From Tenebrio molitor (Eukaryota; Arthropoda; Insecta; Coleoptera; Tenebrionidae), in assembly GCF_963966145.1 (NCBI RefSeq), contig NC_091050.1, forward strand, positions 5,766,001 through 5,830,000: a stretch of 64,000 nucleotides of DNA, given 5' to 3'. Of this stretch, positions 38,111 to 51,995 are shown in pieces. Every line of letters starts with the position of its first letter. Positions within the stretch are counted from its first letter, which is position 1. Both the position numbers and the translations under genes were made by a program. The notes under the pieces were generated by a model that worked only from the letters and a program-made list of their open reading frames with translations, was not told the DNA's origin and made no database searches.

Positions 38111-38343
38111 AATGTACACACACACGAGTTGAATACAACGTTTTTTTTGTTCGACGAGCCCCTTAAAGGCACCAAATCGCTTAAAATCTTTAAAATTAGC
38201 ATGACGTTTCGTTTTGACAAGTGGTGACATTTATCAAAATCCGTTCACATAGGAGAAAATTCTCAAATTCTGACAGTGTCGAACAAAAAAAGAGATTTAA
38301 ACAAAGTAAAAAGACAAACGAATACAATAATACATACAAGGTA

Positions 38344-38522
38344 ACGGGTGTTTTTTTTTTAAATTTGGCGTCGAAGTAGGCGTTGAACTGTCGATTGTGA
38401 ACACACTATACAGGTTACTGATCACGGATCAGTTGTTTAAATCTTACGCTTTTACACGATTGGTGCGATTTCAATCGACTCTCCAAGGCCTACTTCGACG
38501 CCAAATTTAAAAAAACATCCTT
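38344..38522. mobile_element. MITE, 179 bp
   Basis: Inverted ends sharing TTTAAATTTGGCGTCGAAGT followed by AGGC, flanked by TA on each side. Noncoding. Confidence 0.8.
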
Positions 38523-38673
38523 TACAACAGCCTTGAAAATCTAATTATTGTCTACAGAATAAAAGATCTATTTCTAAATTCTTTTCAATCACCGCGATTT
38601 ATTATAATTTGACCGCAAAGCACACAGCAAAAATGTATGTGACGAAGAGTGCAGATTGATTATACATACCTAT

Positions 38674-38871
38674 CCTTAACTCAAGTTACAAAAAACCACT
38701 TTGCATTTGCAACAGCACTTTTATGGCATTAGCCATTTGAAATTACTTATATGGAAAATAATCGACCCCAACTATGATTTTCTGGTCCCTTTGTTTCTTT
38801 ATTTGGTTCAAAAATATGAAAAAAACGCTGTTGCAAATGACAAGTGGTTTTTTGCAACTTGAGTCAACTAT
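38674..38871 (+). mobile_element. MITE family 1, copy 2
   Basis: Ends TTAACTCAAGTTACAAAAAA and TTTTTTGCAACTTGAGTCAA. Internal sequence (CTATGATTTTCTGGTCCCTT) is shared with the copies at 35128 (inverted) and 39424. Confidence 0.85.
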
Positions 38872-39423
38872 ACATATACAATTTCGGCACATTTTTAAAA
38901 TACACCCTTGTATATCATATTTTATACATACTAGGTATTTCATAAAAAATAATATAAACAATAAATTATATAAAAAATTAACTCAAATTGTGAGACCAAT
39001 TTCGTACTGAAAACAGGTAAAAAATATGTTTTATTGGGTAATACGATAATATCTTAATTATTAATTCAGTCTGAAAGAAGCAAACCACATAAAAGGAGAA
39101 AAATCATTAAAAAAATCAGCGATTGTTTACCTACACTTTAAAATGGAAATGAAATTTAATGGATGTGCTGCGCATTCTTTATCAGTACATTTTTGAAACA
39201 TTACTTTTTTATAAAATTAAAAACTGACGTAAAGGCTGGCAAATAAATAAATCACAGAAGACATTAAAAGCATAAACTCCACCTTCCTAGCATTTAATCC
39301 TTCGAACTTTGCTGATGAGAAATATGTTTTTAATTGCAGTGTTATAAAATACTTCAAGTCGTTTATATAATTAATATATACGTGTCGGTAGGTAATTATA
39401 AAAAAAAATATAAAAAATTATCT

Positions 39424-39587
39424 AAAGTTGACTCAAGTTGCAAAAAACCACTCTGCATTTGCAACAGCACTTTTATGGCATCAGTCAATTGAAATTACTT
39501 TAAAATTGTACTTATATGGAAAATATTCAATCCAAACTATGATTTTCTGGTCCCTTTGTGCCTTTATTTGCAACTTGAGTCAACTAT
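39424..39587 (+). mobile_element. MITE family 1, copy 3 (internally deleted)
   Basis: Starts AAGTTGACTCAAGTTGCAAA and ends GCAACTTGAGTCAACT. It keeps the CTATGATTTTCTGGTCCCTT core but lacks the inner right arm present in the other two copies. Confidence 0.85.
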
Positions 39588-39928
39588 ACTTGTGCTGTGA
39601 TCTTTCAATATCGTAGAATAATGCAATTATTGTTCATTTCTATTGAAGAAAGTATAGGTACTTTCACAGATTGAAAAAAAAATCGGAACTCTCAGAAAAA
39701 TCTAGCAAAAGAAAATGAAATCTTACTCTACTGTCTTTAGCTAGGAGTTGCATTTTACCATTCTTAGAAAAAAGTAGGTACTCAAGTACTTTGTATGACT
39801 TTTTATTTTATTATATCACAAAGAATTATCACGGAAAACTAGGACAGCAAAACGTCGTAGTTATGTCAACTTTTCAAAAATGTTCTAGTGCCTAATCTTT
39901 CTATGTTTGTATTTGACATTTTCATGTA

Positions 39929-40093
39929 CGGTCGGTGGACAAATAAAACTGGGACACTTAAAATTTAATCTACGTAAATCAGACCATTGAATTGTCAATA
40001 TATTTGTCACTGTCTATATAATATGTCATACCAAAGTTAACCTATACTTATGTGATTGTCATTTTTGTCCCAGTTTTATTTGTCCATCGACTG
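39929..40093. mobile_element. MITE family 2, copy 2 (165 bp)
   Basis: Ends CGGTCGGTGGACAAATAAAA and TTTTATTTGTCCATCGACTG, flanked by TA. Related to 30446-30686 by the GGTGGACA...CTGGGACA head. Confidence 0.85.
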
Positions 40094-41343
40094 TACCTAC
40101 CTAATTTACTCCAACAAAATTTTGTTGTACCTACTCGTTTTTCATGAATTCTATAGTACAGCTCGAGACACGGAATTTCGGGCATTACTGTCAAAAAATT
40201 TAAAATAGGCTTTTCATTATTAACCTCAATTTTACCGTTTGCGACAATTTTGATTGACATGCGATTGACGTGAACAGAAAATAAATTTCAAAATTTAACT
40301 TTTGAATGTCACGTTGACAATAAAGAGTGATTTACGTCGCAATTTTTTAAGATGGCTTTGCTTTGTTAACTTATATTATGTAGTTCGAGGTATAAATATT
40401 CATAAACGCACCACATACTATAAAAAAGATACACTAGTATTTTTATCACGACTCATACTACATTATCATTATTTTAAATGACGCCAGAAAATTATATGTT
40501 TCGTATTCGAATTTCACTGTCAAACAATGAATTATTTCATTTTTCCCACCCACTATCACATCACTCACATAAGATAATAAATACAAGATTTCATTTGTAA
40601 ATTGAAATCCATAGTTTACGTTTTTAAATTGTTCAAAAAAATGTCTTTCTTATAAGAAAGCAAAATTCTCCTCTGTAGTAGTAATGAACGGTCGTATTCG
40701 CAAGCTATAAGCTATTTTTAAATTATGTTATTTTGAACATAAAATTCCCACTTCTTACTAAGTTGGTTTTGCAAACGTGCGTTGTGGGTTTGCCTAGATC
40801 ATGAACCCGTTATTAAATGAGTAGTAAGTAGAAAATAAAATTAAATAAATCAAGGGTGATTGCAATACAAAAAATTTAACATCTTATAAAACAGATCGTA
40901 ATTCATCAATAATTGAATGAAAAAGAAAAAAGTTCCCGGTAATGAATAATACTTACAAAGGTTATTACAAGAACTTTATTGATTCACTCACAAGATGGTC
41001 TCGAGATACATTAATGATTTCTTGTTCTTTTGTTGAACTAAAATATAAAATAGTTCTTACAAGCACTGCGTTTAATATCTACGTATACACAGCTTACATC
41101 TAGGTATAAAACACACATCACAATGAATACTAAAGTCCCCTCTACAGTCTAGTGCCGGGGATTGGTTTAATATCAGCAGAACGTCGCCCCCAAACATATA
41201 ATTATCTGGGGATAATAATCATAATATAACAAAACCAAAGACAACGATTAATAATAAAACAATCAATAAACCGGCGTTTCTATGTTGGCACAGCAATAAC
41301 AATTCGATTTTTATTACCTACTTATTACTTGAAAATAAATTTA
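40094..41343. other. Intergenic, nothing recognised
   Basis: AT-rich DNA with no supportable gene or element. Confidence 0.4.
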
Positions 41344-41467
41344 GAGCCGGTTTCACCAACGTGAGTTAAATTTAACTACAAATTAAAATATACGAAAACA
41401 TTGTAACTAAAGTAATGAAGCATTTTAACCCGCAGTTAACGTTAAGTGGCGTTGGTGAAATCAGCCC
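41344..41467. mobile_element. Harbinger-like MITE, 124 bp
   Basis: Inverted ends GAGCCGGTTTCACCAACG and, on the complement of the right end, GGGCTGATTTCACCAACG, followed inward by more pairing (AGTTAA types). Flanked by a TTA duplication. Confidence 0.8.
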
Positions 41468-43350
41468 TTAATAAACATTAAACGTCATTAGTTAGTAAAG
41501 CAATCGTTACCTATCTTATCTCTAATTTTGCTTTCACATTATTTAAAAATTAGTTAAATGGTTAAACGTTAAACCGTGTAATGTCACATTGATTTTAAGG
41601 GTACCTACGGTAAGATAAAACTGCGCAGTCTCTATACCTACTATTGCTATCTACTTTTATATTGTAACAATTGCTTCTTTTCTTTTATAAAAATTAAAAA
41701 TAATGGTTATTTTAGAAATTTGTTGTAGTTTAACAATTTCTTAGTGTTCATCACACTTTTTGTAATTTCCGGTTGTTAATTAATAATAGTGGATAGGTAT
41801 TTATTTTTTCCATTTTTAAACAAAATAAAGCTACAGGTATGAACTAAACTAACTTTATTTCGATTTTTCAAAAATATCAGGTCTATAAACTTTTCCGTGA
41901 ATTCACAATTCTTACAAATATATTCCCAATTTATTTAGGTACGTAACATTATTTCCTTTCCATATTTTGCATCAAGGTTTCTGTAACGGTAATATGTAAA
42001 TTCTAGAAAGATATTTTTTAATAAATACAGATGACACCACAATGGTACTATTCAAACATATTACGACTTTTATTTCTTAAATTTAAAAAGTGATACATAT
42101 TTAACAAAACAAAACAATGAGACTAAGTATATAACCAAATAATTCTCAATCACGGCATCGTAATAATAATGCTGCCAATGGCAGTTTGTTTACAAAATAC
42201 ATTCATGATAAAAATATCAATACCAAACAATACGCTGCTGCAAGAAAATGTAAAATCTGACTACAAAATACATAGTAAAAAAAAATAGGACCTTGGTTAA
42301 AAAATAATTCTGATCTCCCTTTATGCGTAACTAAAATACCAAAAATAAAGGTAACATATTTAATAAAAACCTAAAATTTTATAATTGATCTGATTACTGC
42401 AAATTCATCTATAAAAACAAAAACATCCACCAAAAATTAATAGAATAATACAATTCAATAAAATACAATTTACAGTAAAAAGAGAATTTGGATCAACTCC
42501 ACAAGGTTTGTCTTTTCTAAAATGTGTTAATTTGAACCATTTTCTCCAAAGGGTAAACAAATATTGATAATATAAAAAGTTCACTGCCAATCAATCTAAA
42601 TATACAATGCTTGTGGATTATGTATTTACAAATTACGAGAGATCAAAATGTAAGACGCACTAAAGCATCTCATATAAATTTTCGCTTGAACATCTACTAC
42701 CATCTAGAGCGAAATTTAATGAGTGACAATTGCTACATACAGCATTAGTTTAATAACAAAATATAAAATGGCATTTATTTCATTTATAAAATTATGTGTT
42801 CCACATAATTATAAAACATAATTTTCTTACTGTTCGGCCAAATTTTAAGCGGTTATTTTTCTAAATATACCTACATTTGTAACGTATGTATAGAAGTCTA
42901 CATTGCAGAAAGTTCACAAAAAATAAGTCGGTGGTTTCTGTTTGTCAGAAATATAATTTTACACGGGAAATATGTGTAAAAATGAAGTCACCTATTCATT
43001 TAAAGACTTTTCACCAAAAACAGCACTGACTTTAGCCACGAAATATAATATTGGAAGCTACGGTTCACAACGATGGTAAAAATATGAAATGAATGTTACA
43101 TATTTTGGCTATAGATACTCCTGAAAATAAGAAAATTAATGTATCCAATTTAATTAACTAGAACTTTTCATCATATATTAAACTAAACATAATTAGACCT
43201 ACTGTAACAAAAATAAAATCCTCTACATCCTAAGAAAAAATGAAATTCTTGAAGAATCTTGTGATTAAAACCTATACAGTTACATACATACATACTCTGA
43301 AATCAAATTTAAAGGGTTCCCGACTACTAAAAACTAGCTTAATCCAAACA
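41468..43350. other. Intergenic and 3' UTR of the RBM33-like gene
   Basis: AT-rich; includes the 3' UTR of the gene ending at 43351. Exact poly(A) site unclear because several AATAAA-like sites occur on the minus strand. No other gene seen. Confidence 0.4.
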
Positions 43351-46300
43351 TCAAATCATTGGTTCTAATTTAACTTCAATCACAGACAAATCGTCAAGTA
43401 TGCGTCGTTGATATTTCTTAAAAAATGCATGAGCGGATGCAACAGATTTGAATAGAATCGTTGCTTGTCGCTCTTGCTTATCCATTCGAAGCTTCTGAAA
43501 ATGTAACGAACAAGAAGTAAATGTGAACTAATTCCCGAAGATTTTAGAAGCATAAAAATATACTAGGTACCTACATACAATATTCAGTATTTCCACGAAG
43601 GCTTTATCACAGTTTAATATCACAATATTATGAGCACAGTAAAATTTAAGATTAATTTGTCCCATTGCATTACTTACGGAAATATAAATCTTGTTTATTT
43701 TTTGATGCTGCACTGTTGGGAGATAAATAAAATAAAAATTCATATTAAGATGTGAACAATTCCATAATTGAAGTAAGAATTTGCTCCCAGCTGTGCAGTT
43801 GATTCAAATCAAAGTAAAAAAATCTTTAATGTCAAAATAATAGTAGGCAAAACCTGAAATCGTTATGCCACGACACACAAGCTAAATATTCTTAAATTTG
43901 ACTGTACTTAATCACAGTGATTAAAATCATTTTCACAGCTCATTATCACATAATGTCTTGTAAAAAACAACTTCCGATCACATTAAAATTATTACAAAAT
44001 AATTTGTTACACATCACAGCGCAGTATCAGTCTACATTTTAAAGTAGCAAAAAATTACATTTTTTGCCTCCGCTATTTTGTATAATTATGCGTAAAAAAT
44101 GTTCAGGGTATGATTTAGTGTCGACGTAATATTTGCGTCATAAAGCGGCTGTGGAGAGAAAGCCGGAGAAGACTGATTTTATTCCCTTGTAATTACAGTA
44201 TAAAAGGCATGAAATGAAGTCTGAATTGAAATGAGGAACTGGGAAGTCTCAAAATAAAAAGTTAATTCGATAACTAATGAATAAATCAATTCTAACTGCC
44301 TTTGAAAATTGCTACGAAGGAACTAACACAGACCAACTTTATAAACCCTGGATCTTTAAAAAGATTAAAACGGAATTATACAAAATCCTAGGATTCTTTC
44401 ACGGTGTAAGAAAAATGTACTAGTTTTTCACCATGTATACCAGTAAAAACTGAACCTAACTGAATGTTGTTAGAGAATGAGAAAAAATGTGTAACACGAA
44501 ATCACGAGACCTTTTAATATCTTTCTTCGGTTTAATCGAGACTAGTATGCAGTCAACTCACATTCATACATATTAATTAATCGTTCATTTTACTTATGAG
44601 AAAAACAATAAAGTTTGTCTAAAATAATTAAAAAAGAGCAAACAAAACTAGTTATTAATAAACATAAAAAGATATGATAAACCTCATTGTTTAATTGGTT
44701 TAAATAGCAAAGAATTGGTGAAAAAGATTGGACATTCTTCAAGAAAGTAACTGAAACCTAATAACGCTGAAAAAATGACTTGAGTTAGATGAAAACTTTA
44801 TTCCCATTTCCCAATTCGGCCGTTTATTTATTGACAACAAAGAAAAGGGTCGAAGAGTCAAACCAACCGTCAACAACAATAATTCTCTTACCTGTATCTC
44901 CCCAATTCCGCGCGTCAACGCCACCAATTTGTTTTGAGTTGTAGTTGCCGACAAATTATTAACAACAACGAGCCTCGTGTTAAGCAACGTATTATCTTTT
45001 TTCAACACTTTGCGATTGTTGAGGAAAGAAGAAAGCCCTTGCCCTACATCAGCAGAATCGTTACTGGCCTCAATATTAACTGTCTTAACGCTAGTTGCTT
45101 TTGGTAAAGGTCCACTTTTCTGATTACAATTACTCTTAACAACTACTACCCGATTTGACATGAAGCTACTGGAAGATGCTTCAGTCTTTGGTATAACTTT
45201 AACGGGAGTCGGGGTGGTTTCTTGAAGATTGTTAGAAACTTTGAAAGTCAGATTGGATAATTCAGTGGGCAATTCTGAATTCGAATCGTTAGAGTACTGG
45301 TTTGGTTTATGTGAAAACCCTGGCGAAAAATGGTAAGCATTTGGTTTTTGAACAGAAAGCGTTCCGGAAGAATTATCGAACATATTCGTCTTTTCAAATT
45401 GAGTAGAATATTGCTGATTATTCTTTTGTAACTGCTGAATGTTTATTTGTTTTTCAGGTTGAGACGACAACAGTCTTTCTTCATCCTTCTTCTGGCGCTG
45501 CAACATCATCTGCATTCTTCTTTCTTCCTTATTACGCAACACTTTCTCCCTTTCTCTTTTTTGTTCTTCAATCTTTAATCTGTAAAGCCTTGTCTCTTCA
45601 TCCTCTTCTTCTTTAATAAGCTTTTAACAACCCACAATTAACTTACTGAAATTAACACAAAAAAAGGAACTTACAATTTTGTCATCGACTGATTGCGTGC
45701 AATATTCATTTGATACGTTTTTTACTTCGTCATTTGCGTTATTTACATTATCCGTGTTTTCTTCAATTCTTGCTTTTTTCTCCGGCAATTCGGTATTTTT
45801 GCAGGAAATTCTATTTTCAACTGGTCGCCTATTTTTTTGTATAACAGAAAATATATATGGAGCCTGTTTATTGTCTGTATTACCAAAGACAGTATTTTGT
45901 TTATTTAGTTCATTTATCATTTGTCCTTGTTGAGATGTGTTCCGGAAATTGTCACCAAATGTTGGTTTATTATTTATTCTGTAACTCATGTTTTTATCCT
46001 CAAATTCTCGACTGTCCACATTTCTAAATTCGGATTTAACAAAGCCGGTATTATTGTTGTTGCTTGGATTTGTAAAATTTCCGCTGTAACTCAAATTTCT
46101 ATTCCACGAATTTTCTTTTACGTTATTAAAGTTCTTTTTCCGAAAATCTTTCTGTGCATGGAAGTTATTTCTGAAATTATTTTTAACGCTGTAATCATTT
46201 TGTCTCATAACAGGTCGATTATAATTCATATTTTTGTTTCCAAATGAATTTGATTGCGTAAAATTTTTCTTCGACTCTAAAAAACTGTTCTGTTGATTGT

Positions 46301-48692
46301 TCGGACGATCGTAATAATCATAGTTTGTGTAAGAGTTGAATGATTTAGGTTTTCCTTGTATCCCGTTATTTGGTATTTGATTGCTGAATTGGGGCATCGT
46401 TTTGTTTAACGGATAAGACTGCTGAGATGGTATATTTGGTTGAGATGGTGAAAACACTTGTCCGTTTGTCACCTAAATAAAACAAATTAAATTCTAATTG
46501 TTTAGAATTTAAAAAACGTTAGAAACAATCACTGTTAAATTAAGTAAAATATATTTAGAACTTATTTTTCCATTACTACAACTGAAATGGTTAATGTTTT
46601 ATTTCTATAATTCAACGGTGGCCAACCTTTTTGTTCTCGAGTTCCACTTTATTTAACTAAAAATATTTAACGTGCCCCTTTTTCATTCTTCTGAAACATA
46701 ATGCATATGTACCCCTGCCCTACTAAGTCATCTGAATCCAATAAAGAAAAAAATGTTTACTTCAGGTAAGTATTATGATGAGATTATGACCGCGTGCCAA
46801 TAGTGGCACGCATGCCGCGGGTTGGCCACCGTTGCTATAATTCATAAATCAGTTTCATAAGTTTTAATTCAATATTCATCTTTTCTTCTATCAAGGACTA
46901 TTAAAACAGGAAATCCCAATAAAAAAAAAATCTGAACAAAAAGTTTCTTTCACCAAGTCCGCCACAAACTTTACTTAAACAGCAATTGTTTGATTTATAA
47001 TCCTAACTATAATTAAAGAAACAAAACCAGGCGTGTCAGCTGTACGTTTTTTTTTTTTTTGTTCCAACTGTGCATACATGTTTTTTTTTTAATTTGTGAT
47101 CCCTGGACCTTTTTTTTAATTTTGTAAAATAAGCATTCACATGTATGTGCAAATATATTTTGTTTACTTTTTATTTTTTATGTAAGAATTTACTCGTTTC
47201 TATTTAAAAAAAAAAATAACCCATTTTTTTTAATAAAGACAAAAAATGTCTACAAACTGAGCACACTTGCATCCACTACTTGCAAAACAGACGCCTCACT
47301 TATATGCTTTTATAAAGAAAATGTGAATAAACTGATAATTACTATGTAATAAAAATCAAAGTCAACAAATTTCAGAAAAAAATTATTTTGTGGCTGTAAA
47401 TTATGCTAGTAACATAAAACTAACCTGATTCTGACTTAGAGTATTGAATGAATTATCCCACTGCTGCCCAAATTACAAAAGAAAATAAAAATTAGAGAAG
47501 TGTTACAATTTTACTGTTGCTTTATACATGTAGTCCAAGATAATCTTACCTGGTTTTGACTGTTGTAAGGTTGCTGGGGAGCCTGCATTTGAACAGAATT
47601 GGGTGGTGGTTGAAATGACATTGTCCCTGCATAAGGACTTGGTGGTGGTTGAAAAAAATTTTGAGTTTGTGGTGGCACCTGAGGTAACAATAAGTTTGCT
47701 GATGATTGTGCAAAACTTGTTGCCAGCTCTGATACTAGATTGTTTATTAACATTTGACCCTGTTGGTTAGATTCATAACTGCCAGGAACATTTCCTGTTG
47801 CCCATGGTTGTATAAAATTTGTGCTGTTTTGTGCATATGGCACATTGTCCCAAGCTAAACGTGCTACAATTTACATAAAGTTAATACAGCTATCAATTAT
47901 AAGCTTAAATTTACACCATTATTTTCATTAATGTGAACAATTCCTTCATATCTTGGATTTATCAAAACTGTCCCATTTCTTCTCCTTTGTGTATTATTTT
48001 TAAAGACATTTGCTCTAGTATGAAAATTTCCACGTCCATTTCCTCTTCTTCTTCTGTCAATTTTAGGAAACTGTTTCTTATATTCCTCCTTAGCTAGCAC
48101 TGTTTATGAATTATAAAAATTTTAATAAATATTTGTACGCATTACCATTATTTGATGTTTCTGGAACAGATAAAGATCTCCTTGTAGTTTGATTGTTTTC
48201 CACTGATGTTTTGGTAACATTTAAATTTGTAGCATTAGTAAGAGTTCTTTCAACTAGAAATTTTCCATCTTTCCTTGTGTCACTTTCACACTGTTCATCA
48301 TCATATAGAAGTTTATCTAAAATGCTAAATTGTAATGTTTATTTACACATTATGTTTTGTTACCTTCATCTTGAAAATCTTCCTCAATGTCTAGATTGAG
48401 AATATCTTCTTGTTCTTCCGTATCAGATGCTGAATCCTTCTTATCTTCATTACGTAGATCTTCTACATAGTCATCTTCATCCTGAAGAAGCGCTTCTTCC
48501 TTTTCGTTCGTTATATCATACTCTTCATAATTGAACTCATCTTCAGCGCCTAATAGGTCTTCATCAACCCTACATGTAAACAACGTGTTAGAAACTGCCC
48601 CATTTTACTATTATAATTCACGATAATATTAAAAATGGTGTTTAGTAATTTGCAAATCGAAGCAGTACGCATACTTACATATTATCCGACAT
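43351..48692 (-). CDS. RBM33-like RNA-binding protein with C-terminal RRM
   Basis: Nine coding exons: 48679-48692, 48364-48569, 48146-48316, 47917-48099, 47550-47863, 47425-47463, 45675-46472, 44892-45620, 43351-43494; 2598 bp, 865 aa, all in frame. It starts MSDNMVDEDLLGAEDEF. Order of parts: acidic Asp/Glu-rich region (about 5-75); basic RRRRGNGRGN and VLINPRYEGIVHIN (about 145-190), like the INPHFKG element of vertebrate RBM33; Pro/Gln/Asn-rich low-complexity stretch (190-575); charged coiled coil (576-630, KEEERRM type); and an RRM fold at about 789-862, with RNP2-like RLVVVNNL and RNP1-like ATILFKS, split by the last intron. The acidic N-terminus, INP motif and terminal RRM fit RBM33, a nuclear RNA-binding protein known in mRNA export and m6A demethylation; the assignment is by architecture. 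The donor at 47917 (GTGTAA) is weak but is the only one that keeps the frame. A hAT-type MITE lies in the 46.5-47.4 kb intron. Confidence 0.82.
46613..46834. mobile_element. hAT-like MITE, 222 bp, in an intron
   Basis: Perfect 15-bp ends CAACGGTGGCCAACC and GGTTGGCCACCGTTG, flanked by an exact 8-bp duplication CTATAATT. Eight-base targets and CA...TG ends are typical of hAT. The flawless duplication indicates a fairly young insertion. Confidence 0.92.
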
Positions 48693-51600
48693 TTTTTGAA
48701 ATTATGGTAAATAAAAATACAATTTAACAAGATTTAATTTCACATCAATCTCTTAAGTTCTAAACAATAGAACGAAAGACAGTAAAGACCCCATCTGATG
48801 GAGTAACGCGGAATTGAAGACTGAAGGAAGAAGGATACAAATCAACCGTAGTTTTGCTTAGGTGCGTCCTGCGTCCATATTTTCCATAGATTTTTTTTTA
48901 TTAATGAACCGTAGGGATTTACATGGTGTAAACTTTATTTCGCGTTAATGATTTTTCTACTGCTAATTTCAAAATTATTTTTCGCGAAATAAATCGGTAT
49001 GGTTCATCTACCATGAGTTTTTTATTTTACTGAACATAGGATTCATGGATCTGTAAGTTTGGTTGCCTATTTCAAATGAATTGACTTGTCCATTTTAGAA
49101 CTGAACATAGCCATTTTACGTTGTATGTTCAGCGAAATAAAAAACGCAGTGTATAAAATCACTGTATACAGGCTGTATTAAAAATGGTGCATAATAACAG
49201 GTATTCAATTGAAAAATTCATCAAGTTGGCTTTGACTTGATTGATATTTTTTCTACTCGTAATATAATCTGTTTGAATAATCCACTAATTTTTGGGTACT
49301 TATTTCTTAAGAATTTTGGTATCATTTCATTTAGACTTTTTGCTTTAATGTCAAAGTTACTAAGCTAAATAAGAGCCATCGTGGATTCAGTTATTATAAT
49401 TATTTTCAAAATTTGAAAGCAAGGAATTATTGTTGTAATGTGTATAATGGGTTGCGGCAAAAAGAAATTCAGAAGTACCCCTTTGGCGAATAATCCTGTA
49501 TGTATTTTGGCATACTGGATAACAGAATATAAAAAAACGACTTCGGTTAAGAGGGTGCGGTAAGTTATTGTTGGCGACTTTAGCGTATTACATATTTTGA
49601 AAACCAACAATCGCGCAAAGTCAGTCACTACACAGGTTTTGTCTATTTCAAATACGAATGAAATATTACGTGTTTTTGATAATTGACAGCTGTTTTTTAA
49701 AATGATATAAATAAGGGATGCGACCGATCGTGGATTAAAACTTTTGCCTCGGGTCTTATCCGAACACCGCCACACAACATTCGACAGTACACACAGTACA
49801 TGAGTAAAAGTCATAAAACGTGACAATCAAACTCATTGTGACGACATCACGGATGGCAACAATATGGATATCTGCGTACCACCTCGCGTCGCTTATGCCA
49901 TTAAAATTCAAAGGTTATCTATGAATTTCACTGAAAGACAACAGCAAGTAAGTTGGTACACTTATCAAAGAGTTTCGATATCGATTAACGTGTGACCACT
50001 ACGATCGCGCCTGTGCGTTGTCCATCAGTCTATGAAACCAAACACTAACGTCACGTACAAGCGTGAAAAATCCTGCGCGAGAGCGCGCAGATCTCAGTGA
50101 CCCGACGATGAAATCATATGACTTGTATGCACGTGATTCTCTATTTACTGTGAGAGTGTATTTTTTTCTGGCATCAACCAAGGCGAAATTTGTGCTGCTC
50201 GTAAATGACTCTGAACAGTGAGGGCTCAGTGATATGGCCCTATTCAATAAACTATTTTCAAACCGTAGGGGCACACACAATAAACACCAAGATAATGTCA
50301 GGTGAGTCGACGCTTTGATCGCAGGTGCTTTAATTCATAAAAAACGATACTGTATTGTATGGGAAGTGCTCGACGATAACACTTCCTACCCCGACCGCAT
50401 CGATCATTCATAAACAGAGTGGGCAGATCGCCTCACCTTGCAGATGTTACACATTCTTGTTCTTCATATTCACATGACATTGCCACACGGGCAGATTGTT
50501 TAATTCGGTAATAATTAGACGCTTCGGTTTTAGGTGAATTTGTTTATTATTGTCTCGTAAATGATTTTTGTTTGCATACCTACTGGAAAAAAAAATTTGT
50601 TTTGTTTATGAGTGAGGACTATTTTGGGTAATAATTTTTTGACTTTCCGTAAAATTAGTTCTGTTCCCGCCTTCTCGCGTGACGTCCTGTTTATTTTTTC
50701 TTTGTACCGACCCACATCACATGTTTGTTAAGCAATCGCCATAGTCACATGCTTTTATGATAGGAATGGACAGCCGTAATTACATTGTAAAGTTGACTTC
50801 CACCTATAAATAACCGTGCAATACTTTTACACAGTGGTATAATGAAAACGTATTTGCAAGTAATTTTTACGTTATATTAAACAACTTTATTTTTGTCGTA
50901 AACTAAAAATGTCAATACATAATACATACAACGAATAATGTAAAAGAGAAATTACAAGTCTACTAGCTTACTACACAGTGTCATTGCTAGGTACCTTAAT
51001 ATCTTCTGGATTTTACCTCTATTGTAAAAGTTGTGGATGTCTCTCATTAATCAATATTAATATATATTTTTATACATGTATTATGTGGAACGAAATCCAT
51101 ATGTAATTATGCGGCTTTTTAGAAAAAAATAATATGTATGTAGGTATGTATTACAATTGTTGAACTCCGGCAGTCTTCAAAGATAAAATAAGATATAATT
51201 GTTAAGCAATGATTAAAAATAAATTTTGTTGAAATTATTGTAGTTTTCAACACGTAAACATTGTAAACAGTATACTAAACTCATCCATTTTTATGGAGCA
51301 AATTGTTTTGAGATTTTCAAAATACTGTGTATCCGTGCCAAATAAGTTGGCATTATAAACTATACAAATTTTGATTTGAGGAAAAGGAAGAGACAACATT
51401 AAGAAAAATTAAAACCCAAATGATAATAACTTCGGTATTAGGAAAAAGTTATACATTTTTACACTATAAAGTAGAAGTATTAACTTGGCATCGTTTGAGG
51501 ACTATTTTTCATATTTTTTGTGAACCTAAAACCCAAATTAAAATATACGCTAATATATTATTTTCGTTGCAGCAACTCACTTAAACACAAGTGTAATTTT

Positions 51601-51995
51601 TTAGCTGATAAAGACAGATTGTAGTTATTTATTAAAGTTGTCAACGGGAGGCCGCGGTTTAAACCGGTAACAATAAGTTTGAAAAACTAGTATATATCAG
51701 AAAAATGTACAGCTTCTCTGTTTGAAAAATTGCCAATTTGTAAAAAAACGCTCGCATCAGTTACACTGTTATGTATGTATGCGATCGCCAAATTAAATTT
51801 TAAAAATATTTATGAATAACTAAAATAGAAATTATTCCGTTCATTAGCAAAGTAGAAACGTACATAGAGGTCATAAGACTTATAAAACTCCTTATATCTG
51901 TTAGGAGTGATATGTAGGTATATTTTATGAAAATTTAATGCTATATGTACTTCCGATTTTTTTTATTATGTATACCCTCAATGAAAAAGTAGATT
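48693..51995. other. Intergenic region between divergent genes
   Basis: Holds the promoter of the RBM33-like gene just right of 48692. The stretch 49800-50480 is richer in CpG than its surroundings, and a CRE-like TGACGTC occurs at 50682. No coding exon here could be tied to a gene: an ATG-to-donor frame at 49864-49947 is phase 0 and does not match the FNIP second exon. Confidence 0.45.

Noticed and set aside
49864..49947. ATG-to-GTAAGT stretch as the first FNIP exon
   Set aside because: It ends in phase 0, but FNIP exon 2 needs phase 2, so joining them would break the frame.
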